NCBI GenBank assembly: GCA_014529385.2
Contig: CM043953.1
Location: 74,260,872-74,324,871 of the forward strand
Reading direction: 5' to 3'
Origin: Adiantum capillus-veneris
Taxonomy: Eukaryota; Streptophyta; Polypodiopsida; Polypodiales; Pteridaceae
DNA: 64,000 nucleotides
In this document: piece by piece, positions 11,893-24,620 of the stretch
Layout: every line of letters begins with the position of its first letter
Numbering within the stretch: the stretch's first letter is position 1
The notes under the pieces: generated by a model
Told to the model about the DNA's origin: nothing
The model's input: only the letters and a program-made list of their open reading frames with translations
The model's database searches: none
Position numbers and translations under genes: made by a program

Positions 11893-12775
11893 TTCTTGCT
11901 TCACACATGAGATTGTGTGAGTGTGTGTGTGATAATGCCTTTGGAAAATCAGCCCCCTCTCTCTATTGGTCGACCCCTCTTGCTAAATCCTCTTGTTGCC
12001 TTCCCATTGGACCTCTCCAAGCTTAGCCAATAGGGTTTAAGAAGCATAAGTGATAGTCTTGTGACATGTGTTCCCCTTTCCCCTTTTGTAAGAGCTTTAG
12101 GTAATTAAATAATGCAACTAAACTCTCATTGGACCCCTTTGTCTTCTGGCCAATAGGAAGCAGTCAAGCCATTGGGCTGTTGAATGCTCATTGGACCCCT
12201 TGGGAGACTATCCAATAGTCTTCTAGAGAGATTAATCCTTATTGGTTCTTTTATCAAGTATTATTAAATGAATTAAACTAGATTTACTCTAGCCTAATTC
12301 TCATTGGTCCACCTCTATGGCCATCCAATAGGATTTGAGTGCACCTTGTGGGAAATTGGGCTAGGTAGCTGACATGTGTCCCTTATTCCCTTTGTGTAGG
12401 GAGCCTGTGAGTGTGTGTATGTGTGTTTCTCTAGCATCCCCTACTTACAGGGCTCGCCCCCTCCTGTGTAGGAGTCTTGAAGACTTTTCTGTACACTCAC
12501 AAAGCATCAAATTTCCCTAAGGTTTGACCATTGGACACAACCTTTGAATTTTGGAACCTTAGCATTTTGGAAATAAAGCCCATTGTTGTATATTTCTCTT
12601 TTGCAGATGGCCTCCCCTTTGGATCCCTATTTTCCCTCCTGTGGATCCCTACTGTGGACGGTTTGCCAACTTAACCAATATTCTAGCTTTTTTACCCCTG
12701 GTACTTCCCCATATTAAATGATCAGTTTAACATGAGAAAATCATTTAGGAGAATTAGATATTAGTTACTATGACA
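11187..12775 (-). repeat. 3' LTR of Gyp-A
   Basis: 1589 bp, TGTAACATTT...ACTATGACA. Contains a (GA)n run near 11853-11891. A purine tract complement (TTACCTCTCTCTTGAAATC) follows directly at 12776, as it does beside the LTRs of Gyp-C and Gyp-D. Confidence 0.88.
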
Positions 12776-13200
12776 TTACCTCTCTCTTGAAATCATAGTC
12801 GTCCTCGACTATGGGATAGAGAGAAGATAAAGCCTATTCATTAGTCCTTTTTCTAGCGGGTAGAGTATCCCTATCTTACCCTACAACATCGTTCCAGAAT
12901 GGATGACTAATCCATTTGGTGCTTGAGAGCCTAAGGCTTCCGCAAGCATGTCTGCACATTAGTCCTATCAATCTTATATAGTAGAGTGACAAGCTCTACT
13001 TGGTGTTTGGAAGATGTCATCTCCACAAACTTGATTCTAAGCATGCATACTACTTAACATTTGTGCACAAATAATAAAAAGAGAGTCTTATAAGACAAAA
13101 ACTTTTTTTTCATTTTAAACATTTGTACATTTGCTTACTCTAGGGAAGCATTATAAGCATTACAAGGTTTAGTTTATCCTTTAATTGTATGCCTTGCATC
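12776..13200 (-). other. Gyp-A polypurine tract and 3' untranslated interior
   Basis: Minus strand reads GATTTCAAGAGAGAGGTAA immediately before the LTR, a tract identical in type to the one at 55930-55948 in Gyp-C. The remaining 400 bp is non-coding and resembles the same zone in Gyp-C, D and E. Confidence 0.75.
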
Positions 13201-16200
13201 CATCTAGCATCTTCAAAAGGATAGTTCTTAAACTTAATAAGATGCCGTCGGATAATTTTACCGCCTCTTAATACCTTGTCTCCATGTCGGAGAATGGACT
13301 TGGACTACAACACCTCTTCTTGGTCCTCGATCTCCGGTGGGTCTTCGATAGTTGGTTCTTGAGGTGGCTCTCCTTTGTAAGGCTTTAGTAGGCTAACATG
13401 AAAGCAGTGTATGAGCCAATGGCTGGGCAACTTGAGTTGATAGGCCATCTCATTGATTGGTTGAAGAATCTGGAAGCGACCATAGTACCTTTTTGCTAAC
13501 TTAGCATAGTACTTTTGGTGTCCCGTAGGATTCTTGCCCGTGGTGTGCCTTAATCGAGCCTTGGGAAATTTAAGCAAGACCCAATCATTTTCTTTAAAGG
13601 CTTGGGATCTTCTGTGCTTATCAACAGCAGCCTTTTACCTTTGTTGTGAGATAGAGATAGCATCCTTAATCTTTTGGAAAGATTTTTGTAGGTCTCGGCT
13701 ATACTCATCTGCAGTGAAGAGCTTCTCATGTACCTTAAGTAGCAGCGGACTTTTTGATCTTCCCTCAATTACCTTGAAAGATGCTTTTCCCGTGGAATTA
13801 TGTACAGTATTATTGTAGGCATACTCCACTAAGGGTAAGTACTTCTCCCAGTGGGACCTTTGATCTACTTCCATTACGTAGGCTTTTGATAGATCAAGAA
13901 TTATTAGGTTAGCTATTTCACTTTGGCCATCCGTTTGCGGGTGATAGGCCAAAGAGAAGTTTAGCCTTGTCCCTCAATTCTCAAAGAGACTCTTCTAGAA
14001 ATTACTGGTCATTCTAGGATCTCTATCCGACACTATGGACATTAGCAAGCCATGGTACTTGAAGATTTGTGATATAAAGAGGGTTGCCATTTGATGGGCT
14101 TTGATAGTCTTTTGACAGGTATAAAATGAGCTTGTTTGTTGAACCTCTCTATCGTCCATATTTCCATATTCCCATGGATAGACATAGGCAATCCAAAGAA
14201 AAATACATGAATATGCTCTCCCATGGTAAATTAGGGATTGGCAAAGGTTGAAGAAATCCAGGTTGCTTCCCTCTATCAAACTTCGTCTTTTGGCATACCA
14301 CACATTTAGAAACACACTCTTGTATGTTTGCTTTCATGGTAGGCCAATAGAAATATGTTTCAATCCCTTTTAGGGTAGATTGAATCCCTCTATGCCCCGC
14401 ATAAGGAGGAGCATGAGATTCATACATTACTTTCTCACGTAGTGAGTTAGTAACGCATAGTCTATTTCCATAGAGAAGATAACCATCTTGTAAAGTATAT
14501 GGTTCCTCTTTCTTCCCTAATGCAAGGGCTGAAATCACATCTCTAAAATCGGGATCAATAGCATACTCGTCTATCATAGAAGATAGATCATTGTGAGTTG
14601 CTATGGAAACCCCATTCACTCTCGGCCGTCTTGAGAGTGCATCAACTACTTGATTATGCTTGCCAGCAATGTGAACAATATGAAATGAAATTGCGAAAGG
14701 AAATTTTCCCACCTCATTTGTTTGTCAAAGAGCTTGGTCTGCATCATGAAGTACTTAAGGCTTTGGTGATCCGTCCACAGAATGAAAGAAGTCCCCAATA
14801 AATAGTGCTTCCATGAGTCTAAGTCATGTAGAACTACGAGCAGTTCCTTTTCATATATGCCTAGAGCTTCCTCAAAAGGGTCGATAGGCTATGGTGTGTC
14901 CTTCTTGGAGCAAGGCAGCTCCAAGGCAATCACCACAAGTGTCACATTGGATCTCAAATGGCTTTGAGAGATCTGGCAATGTAAGCATAGGTTGAGAGAT
15001 AAGCTTTTCAAAAGCATTGTTCTCCTTGGCAGACCATGTATACCTAACATTTTTCTTTGTTAGGTCATGTAATGGTCCCGCGATTTGTGAGAACTTTTCT
15101 ATGAAGCATCTATTGTATGCACACATACCTAAAAAGCTTCTTAGTTCATGAAGATTCCTTGGATTAGGCCATCTTTTTATTACCTCTAGCTTTGATGGAT
15201 CCATTTGGATGCCATCTTGAGAGATAATATGACCTAAATATTGAATCTCTTGTAAGAAAAAAAAACTTTTCTTTCGGTTAATATAAAGTTTATTCTCTCG
15301 TAAGACTTGAAATATTACCTGGAGGTGTTGCTTGTGTTCGTCTAGTGAATTAGAGTAGATGATAATATCATCAAAGAACACTCCAGTAAAGGTTTGGTGA
15401 GGCCTGAATAGCTTCTCCATCAAGCGGTTGAATGTGGCTGGTGCATTGGTCAAGCCAAAAGGCATGACAATGTATTCGCAAAGACCAAATGTAGTGTGAA
15501 ATGCGGTCTTTACAATGTCTTGATCAACTATCCTTATTTGATGGTAGCCACTTTTTAGGTCAATCCTACTGAAGTAGGTCGACCCTTGTAGCTTATCAAA
15601 TAGGTCTTCTACCCGTGGAACAGGAAACCTATTTTTTATAGTGATCCTATTTAGTGCTCTATAGCCAACACACATACGATATGTGCCGTCTTTCTTTTGC
15701 ACTAATAACACGGGTGAGAAAAATGGAGATGAGCTAGGCCTAACCATGCCCTTTTCAACTAACTCAAGCACTTGCCGCATAATCTCCTCTTGTTGAGCTT
15801 GAGAAACTTTGTAAGGAGGTTTATTAGGCAGTGAACTTCCTGGAAGAAGTTCAATTGCATGGTCATCATTGCCTTGTTTAGGAGGTAGTTCACAAGGGAT
15901 GTTGTCAATAAAAATATCTTGAAATCCCTTGAGAAAATTGGATAACTCTAATTCTTTGTGATTGTTTGTATTTTCTTTTGCTAAAGCATTAGGTTTATTT
16001 TGAGAATCTTTAACAAAAATCATGTACACGGAAATAGAGCTCTTTATTGACTTATTGAAAGCTTGTGTATGTACAATGGGTATGGTGTTACCCATCTCTT
16101 TGAAATCTATGTACATATCTTTTTCCCTGTACTTAAAGTAAACTTTCCTTTCAGGGATTTTAACATTGGCAGCCATGCAATCAAACCATAGTGCCCCTAG

Positions 16201-16440
16201 GATTACATCCTCGTGCTTGAGAGGAGAGATAAAGAAGTCCTCTTTGTCCACATAGCTTTGGACATGGAGCCTCAATTTCCCAATTAAGGGAGTGACTGAA
16301 TCTTCTTGCCCCTTGAAAGCACCATCTGCGGGTAGGACATCTCCCATCTCACGGGCTTGGATGCCTAGCTTGGTGGCCAACTCTGTGGATATAAGATTGT
16401 GAGTAGAACCAGGGTCAAAGAGAATAAAACCATCATGTTC
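13200..16440 (-). pseudogene. Gyp-A pol region (protease-RT-RNase H-integrase-chromodomain)
   Basis: Minus strand, N- to C-terminal order: aspartic protease motif ILFDPGSTHNLIS near 16.40 kb; RT with KKDGTYRMC near 15.7 kb and FFDDIIIYS at about 15361-15382; RNase H segment FEIQCDTCGDCLGAALLQ near 14.9 kb; integrase with AYHPQTDGQSE near 13.93 kb; and a chromodomain-like tail (LIKFKNYPFEDARWM type) near 13.2-13.3 kb. This is the standard Ty3 chromovirus arrangement. It would have copied element RNA into DNA and integrated it. Broken in several places and now a fossil; the RT-containing part is the longest open stretch in the window. Confidence 0.88.
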
Positions 16441-18028
16441 TCTTACCTTTCCCCAAGCATGGCATAAAGGAGATTCTTTGTGATGAGCTTCCTCTTCTTG
16501 GATTTTGACCAAGGTAGCTCTAGGAGGCTCATGGTGGGTGTTCTTTTGGGGGCAAGCATGATACGCATGCCCTTGCTCTCCGCATTTGAAACAATGGTTA
16601 TCCTTGCGATAATGCTCAAGCCCTTCAGGAGAGATTTTGTTTTTGCCTTTGCAAACTCCCTTCTCCTTAGCTTTGTTGTTATTGGAATTTCCCTTAGGAG
16701 AGTTTTGGACATTTTCCTTCCCCTTAGGCTCATTGGAACCCTTGCCTTTTGTGGGCTTAAGATTTCTCTTAGCCAATTGGAAATTGATTCGTGAAGCCAC
16801 CATGGTATGGTGTATGACCGCAGATATGGTGCATGGCCTTTGGGAGTTGACATACTTCGCCATTTCTTCAATTAAGCCCGCACAAAATTGTTGTTCTCCA
16901 AAATCCATCTTTTGAAGACAGTGGCTTTGAGATGTAAGTCCCAAAACTTGTCTACATATTTATGAATGGATTCATAGGGAGATAGCTTCAAGCTTCACCA
17001 TTATGTGAGTAATTTGTCTTTGGCATCAGTGGCCAAAAACTGCTTCATGATGGAAGCTCTTAAAGCTTTCCATGTTCGTGGAGCTTCACCGTTTGCCCAT
17101 AGGCTAGACCACCATTGCCTGGTGGACTTTTGAAAATTCATAGCTACTGACTGGCATAGCTTAGAGGACTTCATGAAGCCCTCATCTCCAAACGCCGCAT
17201 TGAATTGTTGGATAAAAGCGAAGACTTTGTCTGTAGCACCAAAAGTGCCATTGTAGGTAAGGAAAGAGATGCTCTTTCCTCCCTCTTTGAACTTCTTGAG
17301 CTTGGACGACCTCTTCCACGTGGCATAGGATTTCCTATGGCCTCTTCTTTTTGATGGTGCAAAAGTTGTACCATTGCTTTCTTCAGAAAATGAAGGATTT
17401 GAGGAAGATGGAGAAGAGGGTGACCTCTTTCTTGCCTTTTTCTTGCCTTGGTCCTCTTTGTCCGCACCATTACTTTCTTCATAAGAGGAAGAGGATGAAG
17501 AAGATGGAGAAGAGGGTGACCTCTTTCTCGACTTTTTCTTCTCTTGTTTTCTGCCATCCCTCTTTGAATTATGGTGTGGAGAAGTGTGTGATGGTCTTCT
17601 CCGTTTAGGAGGTGATGGAGAGTGTTTTTCCCACCGTCTTTGTGGAGCCTTCTCCGTCGAGGTGGAAGGAGACTCACTTCTTTCTCGTTCTTTTGGTGGG
17701 GGCTCTTGAGTTCTCCTTTGGGAAGAAGATGCATCATCAACAAGCAAATTTTTGAGCCCTTCGTATGGATCATCTTCTTCTTCCTGAATCGGAGAGAGGC
17801 CTCTTTTGGGAGTATTGCAAGGAGGATTCCTAGGTACTCTCTCATGAGTACCCATGAGCACGTAGTTGCCGTTGCACTTCACTTTGGAGGGATGGATTGC
17901 CCATGGCTTGTTGAACCCTAGAAACAAGGTAACTAGTTAAAAAGCATAGGGGCATCATTAGTAGCCTGCTCATTAGCAAAATCAAAGCTATCAACATTGA
18001 TTTCACTCTCTTTACTATTGTCAGCCAT
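16441..18028 (-). pseudogene. Gyp-A gag region
   Basis: The family start ATG lies at 18026-18028 on the minus strand. Downstream come a Ser/Arg/Lys-rich low-complexity zone (17.35-17.75 kb), the capsid-like gag domain with FIQQFNAAFGDEGF and STRQWWSSL (17.0-17.25 kb), and a CCHC zinc knuckle CFKCGEQGHAYHAC near 16.58 kb. This is the structural protein that packages element RNA. The Ser-rich, SR-like zone is conserved in Gyp-C and Gyp-E. Broken. Confidence 0.82.
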
Positions 18029-18445
18029 TCTAACAACTTTTAGGTGTAAACTTTTTTAGATGTACTTTGGCACTTCAAGCCCTAGTTGCTACTTCTCTTT
18101 ACCCCTTTAGAAAAGCACTCAAGCTATTGTACCCGTGGCTCGAATATCATTAATTGCAAGGAATAGAAGAGAGGGTCTTTCAACACCAAAACAGTTGTGG
18201 CTCCTGTAAAGCTTCTAATAGCTCAATAGTGGTTAAGCCATAGGCAATCCCCATAGGACTCCACTAATAAGACCATAGCTCTCGACGGTGATGCCCCGCT
18301 ATCTGCAGGAAGGCAGGTGCACTGCAAGGCTGAAAAATCCCTATTCTACTTACTCAATTGCAATTAATAATACCAACCATTTATAGCTAGCTTGAGGACC
18401 TCCCTTCTTGAGTAGGAAAAGATAAACCTTGTGCTCTAATACAAA
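18029..18445 (-). other. Gyp-A leader and weak primer-binding site
   Basis: Non-coding leader between gag and the 5' LTR. Next to the LTR the minus strand resembles the initiator-Met primer site seen in sister copies (TGGTATCAGAGC) but is eroded. The leader shares blocks with the leaders of Gyp-C (42808-42981, 50679-50917) and Gyp-E (26077-26466). Confidence 0.65.
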
Positions 18446-19501
18446 TGTAACATTTAATGGCCTAGTAACTTGTGTGTAGTGGAAAATAAGATAGACATAG
18501 TGAGCATTTCATTAGAATAGATACCTAATGAGCATAGCAAGAGTGCTTGGATAGAGAGAGCAACAAAAAAGCATAACACCTAGTTAGATAGCCATGAACA
18601 ATACTTCAAAAGAGAGAGAAATTAAGCTATTGACAACAGTTGAGGACCATATTTACATGGATCCGGTCCCCCCTTCAAAAGGCTTTGTCTTGTAGGTTTC
18701 CCCCATCAAGGGAGACATTTTACAATACAATTCTTTGTGTTCCTTCAAGAACTAGCTAGTGCAATGAAGATAGATTCAAGCACTAAGCAAACACTTATAA
18801 AACAAAACATCAATTCCCTCACAGTCTCAGACCCAAGACCTCACACACCTTTGAAGATGGTGAGAGCTAGCGGGGTATGAGAGTAGATTGAGAGGAAGGA
18901 GGAGTATTCTTACAAGAAAGAAGTATATCTCCTCACATAATCACTCATAAAAGCTTATCATAGCTTAGTAATTAGCACGGTAGAGGAGATGAGCATGCAT
19001 TGAAGCTTGGCTCCTGGTTGGATTTGCATCACAAAGCCAAGAGTTGTTGGTGCCCTTCTCACAAGATTGGAGTAGATGATGAGCTTTCCATTAAAGCTTG
19101 AGAAGGATATAGTCTTCTTGCTTCACACATGAGATTGTGTGAGTGTGCGTATGATAATGTCTTTGAAAAATCAATCTCCCTCTCTCTCTCTTGGTCAACC
19201 CCTCTTGCTAAATCCTCTTGTTGGCTTCCCATTGGACCTCTCCAAGCTTAGCCAATAGGGTTTAAGAAGCATAAGTGATACTCTTGTGACATGTGTCCCC
19301 CTTTCCCCTTTTGTGAAAGCTTTAGGTAATCAAATAATGCAAGTAAACTCTCATTGGACCCCTTTGTCTTCTGGCCAATAGGAAGCAAGCAAGCCATTGG
19401 GCTATTAAATGCTCATTGGACCCTTTGGGAGATTGTCCAATAGTCTTCTAGAGAGCTTAATCCTTATTGGTTCTTTTATCAAGCGTTTTTAAATGAATTA
19501 A
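18446..19501 (-). repeat. 5' LTR of Gyp-A (partial)
   Basis: Aligns with the first 1.06 kb of 11187-12775. It stops abruptly at AAATGAATTAA where Gyp-E begins TGTAATGG at 19502; in the left LTR the same place continues into AAACTAGATTTACTC. The (GA)n run of the left LTR is missing here, so the tract has changed length. Confidence 0.85.
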
Positions 19502-20193
19502 TGTAATGGAAATGGCCTATGAACTTTGAGAGTAGCGGAATTAGGAAATTAGATGAAGCAATTTTTTGAGATTACTTTGTGAGCATAGCGGGTGAACTGA
19601 ATTGATGGTATCAGCATAAACATGGTACTTAGTTAACTTGCCATGAACAATACTTTTGCAAGACAGAGAGTTAAGAAAACATGACAATAGATGAGGACCG
19701 GGTTCATACGGAGCCAGTCCCGCCTCCAATAGGCATTTGTATCATAGTTTCTCCCATCAAGAGAGACTTGGTAGAATACAATCTTTGTGTTCCTTGTGAC
19801 CTACGTGATGCAATGAAGATGGAAAGCTTCATGCATCACAAGCATAACTTAAACTTTGTAGAAAGCATTAACTATCACAAGCATCGGTCCCCAAGGCCTC
19901 AAACATCTTTGAAGGTGGACAGAGCTAGCGAGGAATGAGGATAGGGAAGAGGAAGAAAAAACATTCCATAGGAAAAAGAAATAGTTCCTCACTTATCATC
20001 ACTCTTCTTGCTAGCATACATAATATCATAGTAATGAAGATGAAGAAGATGGCAAGCTTAAGCATTGAAGCATGGCTCTTGGTTCGATTTGCATTCCATA
20101 GCCAAGAGTGTTGGTGTAGTCTCTCACTTCTCACAAGATTGGAGAACGAGGTGTAGCTCTTCAACTTTCACCAAGTGAGAATGAATCCACAAA

Positions 20194-20195
20194 AT

Positions 20196-20259
<64 letters not shown>
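20194..20259. repeat. (TG)n microsatellite in Gyp-E LTR
   Basis: About 33 TG units. The same position in the shared LTR (32291-32323) has about half as many, as expected for slippage. Confidence 0.95.
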
Positions 20260-20261
<2 letters not shown>

Positions 20262-20623
20262 CCCCCCATTACCCCCCTTGCTTGCTTGGGGCGGATGTAG
20301 CTTTTACACATGTTTCAAGCTCATTGAACCCCTCTCCCCCCTAGCCAATCACATGCAGCATGCATTCAAGTACATGGGTAGTTTTTGGACAAGTGTCCTC
20401 CTTACCTCTTAGAGAGAGAGAGAGCTTGAAAATATCTAGATATTTTCTGGATGGAACTATAAGCTCATTGGACCCCTCTTTAGCCCAACCAATAGCATTC
20501 AAGCACACCATGTGGTTAAGCATAGGGAGGGTCTGACATGTGTTCCATGTGCCCTTTGAGAAAAGGGGTGCCCTTTTGGTGAGTGGAAGGTTAAGTCAAA
20601 GATTCCCCTAACTTTGGGGCTTT

Positions 20624-20905
20624 CATGCATAGGAAGCTTCTCAAGCACATTCCTCATTAAGTTTGTAGGGTCTATTTTTGACTCAAGCACCTTACCCCAC
20701 CATGCATGGCAAGCTTCTCAAGCACCTTCCTCATTAAGTTTGTAGGGTCTATTTTTGACTCAATCACCTTACCTCCCCATGCATGGGAAGCTTCTCAAGC
20801 ACCTTCCTCATTAAGTTTGTAGGGTCTCTTTTTGACTCAAGCACCTTACCCCCCATGCATGGGAAGCTTCTCAAGCACCGTCCTCATTAAGTATGACAGG
20901 CACCT
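20624..20905. repeat. LTR tandem repeat, 75-78 bp unit, nearly four copies
   Basis: Units starting with CATGCAT(A/G)GGAAGCTTCTC begin at 20624, 20701, 20779 and 20854. The shared LTR has three (32715, 32792, 32868). The array is a family feature whose copy number varies between LTRs. Confidence 0.9.
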
Positions 20906-21433
20906 CAATTACCTTAGTCATCAAGCATGACAAGCACCTCAAGCACCTTAGTCATCAAGCACGCACCTTAGTCATCAAGCACGACAAGCACCTTAGTCAT
21001 CAAGCACGACAAGCACCTCAAGCTTAGGTCGGCGGGTTCCCACCTCAAGCTCAGCCCTAGCTTGCCTAAGGTCAAAGGACTTTTAACACTAACCATTGGA
21101 GGTATTTAATGAAGCTAACCCTAAGGTCTTATAAGCTCCATTAGATTCATGTTGCTCTTTGATAGACTACCTCATTTTGGACCCCTATTGAGATGTAACC
21201 ATCTCTCCTCTTGGTCCCCTACTGAGGTAAGTCTAGAAGCACTTATTGCACGTTGCTCTTTGATAGACCATCTCCTTTTGGACCCCTGTTGAGATGCAAT
21301 CATCTCTCTTTTTTGTCCCGTGTTGAGATAGGTCTAGAAGCACAAGTCTCTATTCTAATTCTTATTCTCGTTTATTTCTCTCACATTAAATGATCAGCTT
21401 AATATGAGAATATCATTTGGTAAAGTTGGTAAA

Positions 21434-24400
21434 TCCCTTTTTACCCTACGACATCATTCCAAGATGGATGACTAATCCATTTGGTGCTTGGGGGACGTAG
21501 CTGCCGCAAGCATGTCTACTCTTTAGTCCATATCATAGTTCCAAAGTAGAGTGACAAGTTCTACTTGGTGTTTGTAAGACGGCATCACCACAAACATGAT
21601 CCTAAGCATGCATACTCTTTAAATTTGTGCACAATAAAAAGAGAACAAGTCTTATAAGATAAAAACATCGTTCATTTTAAATGCATTTTCATATGCTTAC
21701 CCTAGTGCAGCATTGTAAGCATTGACAAGGTTCATATTATCATAAAGCTAGGTTCTTTGCATCCATCTAGCATCTTTAAAAGAATAATTATTAAACTTAA
21801 TATGATATCGTCAGATAATCTTGCCGTTTCTTAATACCTTGTCTTCATGCCATAGGATGGACTCATATTGAAGTACTTCTTCTTGATCTTTGATTTTTAG
21901 AGGGTCTACAACTATTGCTTCTTTTGGTGGCACTCCTTTATAAGGCTTATGTAGGTTCTCATGGAAAACATTGTGCATGAGCCAATGGTTGGGCAAATTC
22001 AATTGATAACCCATCTCATTGGCTGGCTTAAGAATTTTAAGGACCATAGTATCTTTTTGGTAGTTTAGCATTATACTCTTGGTGGCCCGTAGGACTCTTG
22101 CCCATAATATGCCTCAGATGAGCCTTGAGAAACTTTAGCAAGACCCAATCATTTTCTAAGGCTCTTCTGTGCTTATTAGCAGCAGCCCTTTTTGCCTTTC
22201 CTGTGAGATGGATATGACCCCTTTAATCTTTGGAAAAGATTCTTGTAGGTCTCGACTATATTTATCAACAGCGAAGATCTTACCATGTACTTTAAGTAGT
22301 AAGGGACTTTTGGATCTTCCTTCTTTAACTTCGAAAGGTGCTTTCCCCATAGAAGTATGTAAAATGTCATTGTACACATACTCTATAAGAGGTACATTTT
22401 TCTCTCATTGAGAATGTTGATCTACTTCCATGACATAGGCTTTTAGTAGATCAAGAATTGTTAGATTAGTTATTTCACTTTGGTCGTCCGCTTATGGATG
22501 ATAGGCCAAAAGAGAAATTGAATCTACTTCCTAGATTCTTAAAGAGACCCTCTAGAAATTTCTCGTCATTCTAGGATCTTTGTCCCCGACATTATGGATG
22601 TTGGCAAGCCATGATACTTGAAAAATCTGACATTTGAAGAGGGTTTCCATTTGATGTGCCTTAATAGTCTTTTTGACAAACATAGAGTGTGTTTTCTTGG
22701 TAAGCCTGTCGACCGAAACAATCCAAGTTGTGTCCCTCGGTCAAATTTCAACTTTTGGTATACCATGCATTTTGAAACATACTCTCGTATGTTTACTTTT
22801 CATGGTAGACCAACATATATACATTTCTACTCCTTGAAGAGTAGATTATGGAATCCCTCTTTGCCCCGCATAAGGAGAAGCATGGGATTCATACATGACT
22901 TTCTTATCGTATGGGTGAGTAACACATAGCCTATTGCCATTTGGAAGATAACTATCCTTCAAGGTGAATGGTTCTTTTTTTCTTCCCTATTGCAAAGGCT
23001 GTAATTACGTACTTAAAGTCTTGATCAGTAGCATACTCATCTATCATAAAAGATAGATCATTATGAGTTGTTGTAGACACCATATTTACCCTTGGTCGTT
23101 GTGAAAGTGCATCGATCACTTGATTGTGCTTGTTAGCAATGTGAGCAATATGAAATTTAAATTGAAAAAGAAAATTTTCCCACCTCATTTGTTTGTTGAA
23201 GAGCTTGGTTTGCATCATGAAGTTCTTGAGGCTTTGTGATCCATTTGTAGGATGAATGGAGTCCTCAAGAGACAATGTTTCCACGTGTTTAGGGCATATA
23301 GAATATCTAGTAGCTCTTTTTTGTATTTGCCCAATACGCACTTATCGGAGTTGAGTCTTTGACTCTCATATGGTATGGCATGCCCTTATTGAAGCAAAAT
23401 AGCTCCAAGGCAATCACCACAAGCATCACATTGGACCTCAAATGGCTTTGAGAGATCTAGTAGTGTGAGCACACATTGAGAGATAAGATTCTCCTTAAGC
23501 TTCTTCAAAAGCTTCTTGCACTTTTGCAGTCCATGAATACTTAATGTTCTTTTTTATTGAGTCATGTAATGGGCTTGCTATTACCGAGAATTTTGTTTAA
23601 TGAAGCATCTATAGTATGCACACATACCTATGAAGCTTCGTACCTCCTATAGATTCCTTGGATTAGGCCATCCTTTTATTATCTCTAACTTTGTTGGATC
23701 CATACGGGTGCCATCTTTAGAGATAATATGACCTAAATATTGAATCTCTTGTAGGAAAAATTCAACTTTTTTTTTATAAAGAAAAGCTTATTCTCTCTCA
23801 CAACTTGAAAGATTACCTAAAGGTGTCGCTTGTACTCTTCAAGAGAATTTGAATGGCCTGAATATTTTTGTCCATCATGAGTTTGATTGCGTCTGGAGAA
23901 TTTGTCAAGCCAAAACTTGTAAATTATCAAATAGATCTTCTATTCGCGGCACAGGAAATCTATTTTTGATAGTGATCTATAGTCGACACACATGTGATAT
24001 GTGTCATCTTTCTTTTGCACAAAAATTAATGGTGAACGAAATGGAGAGGAGCTAGACCTCACCATCCCTTTTTCCACCAATTCATGCACTTGCCTCATGA
24101 TCTCCTCTTGTTGAGCTTGTGAAACTCGATAAGGAGGCTTGTTAGGCAATGAGCTTCTTGGTAGGAGCTCAATTGCATGGTCATCATCCCTCATTTTAGA
24201 GGTATCTCACTAGGGATGTCATCAATGAAAACATCTTGGAATCCATTTAGGAAATTTGACAACTCTAATTCCTCTTGATTTTCTTTATTACAGGGCTATG
24301 GTGTTCCCCAACTCATTAGCATCTATATACATGCTCTCTTCCCTGTAGGTGAAGTAGATTCTCTTTTTAGGAACTTCACGTTGGAAGCCATGTGGTTAAA

Positions 24401-24620
24401 CCATGGTGCCCCAGCGATAACATTCTCATGTTTGAGAGGGGAGATGAAGAAATCCTTTTCGTGCACATAGCTTTGGACATGAAGCCTTAATTTTCCAATT
24501 AAGGAAGTAGCTGAGACGTCTTGTCCCTTGATAGCTCCATTGGCTTTCAATGCATCTCCCATCTTGTGGGCTTGTATGCCTAGCTTAGTGGTCAACTCTG
24601 TGGATATGAAGCTGTGAGTT
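21434..24620 (-). pseudogene. Gyp-E pol region (strongly decayed)
   Basis: Minus-strand matches to the Gyp-A and Gyp-C pol in the same order: protease near 24.6 kb, the RT amino-terminal part near 24.0-24.2 kb (KPPYRVSQAQQEEIMRQV), RNase H and the RNase H-integrase linker near 22.95-23.5 kb, integrase remnants near 22.2-22.9 kb, and the integrase C terminus near 21.8-22.1 kb. Many breaks and internal losses, several shared with Gyp-D, so the copy was already defective in a common ancestor or exchanged sequence with D. Confidence 0.78.

Larger units (their letters stand above)
11187..19501 (-). mobile_element. Gyp-A: Ty3 chromodomain element, 5' LTR cut by the next insertion
   Basis: Left (3') LTR 11187-12775, interior 12776-18445, right (5') LTR from 18446, interrupted at 19501 by Gyp-E; the rest of that LTR should lie beyond the right edge. 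LTRs begin TGTAACATTTAATGGCC. Over the first 350 bp they differ at roughly 8 percent of positions by eye, older than Gyp-C. The interior has gag with a zinc knuckle, protease, RT, RNase H, integrase and a chromodomain-like C terminus in the usual Ty3 order. This is the best-preserved coding region among the minus-strand Ty3 copies here, with only a handful of breaks, but it is not intact. Left flank AGTAT would be one target duplication; the other is outside the window. Confidence 0.88.
19502..21433 (-). repeat. 3' LTR of Gyp-E
   Basis: Begins TGTAATGGAAATGGCC. It contains a long (TG)n run (20194-20259), a (GA)n run near 20410-20424, a 77-bp tandem repeat (20624-20905) and AAGCACCTTAGTCATC-type short repeats (20895-21025). 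The inner end, after CATTTGGTAAA near 21424, lacks the last bases and polypurine tract present beside the shared LTR, so this junction has been lost. Confidence 0.8.
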
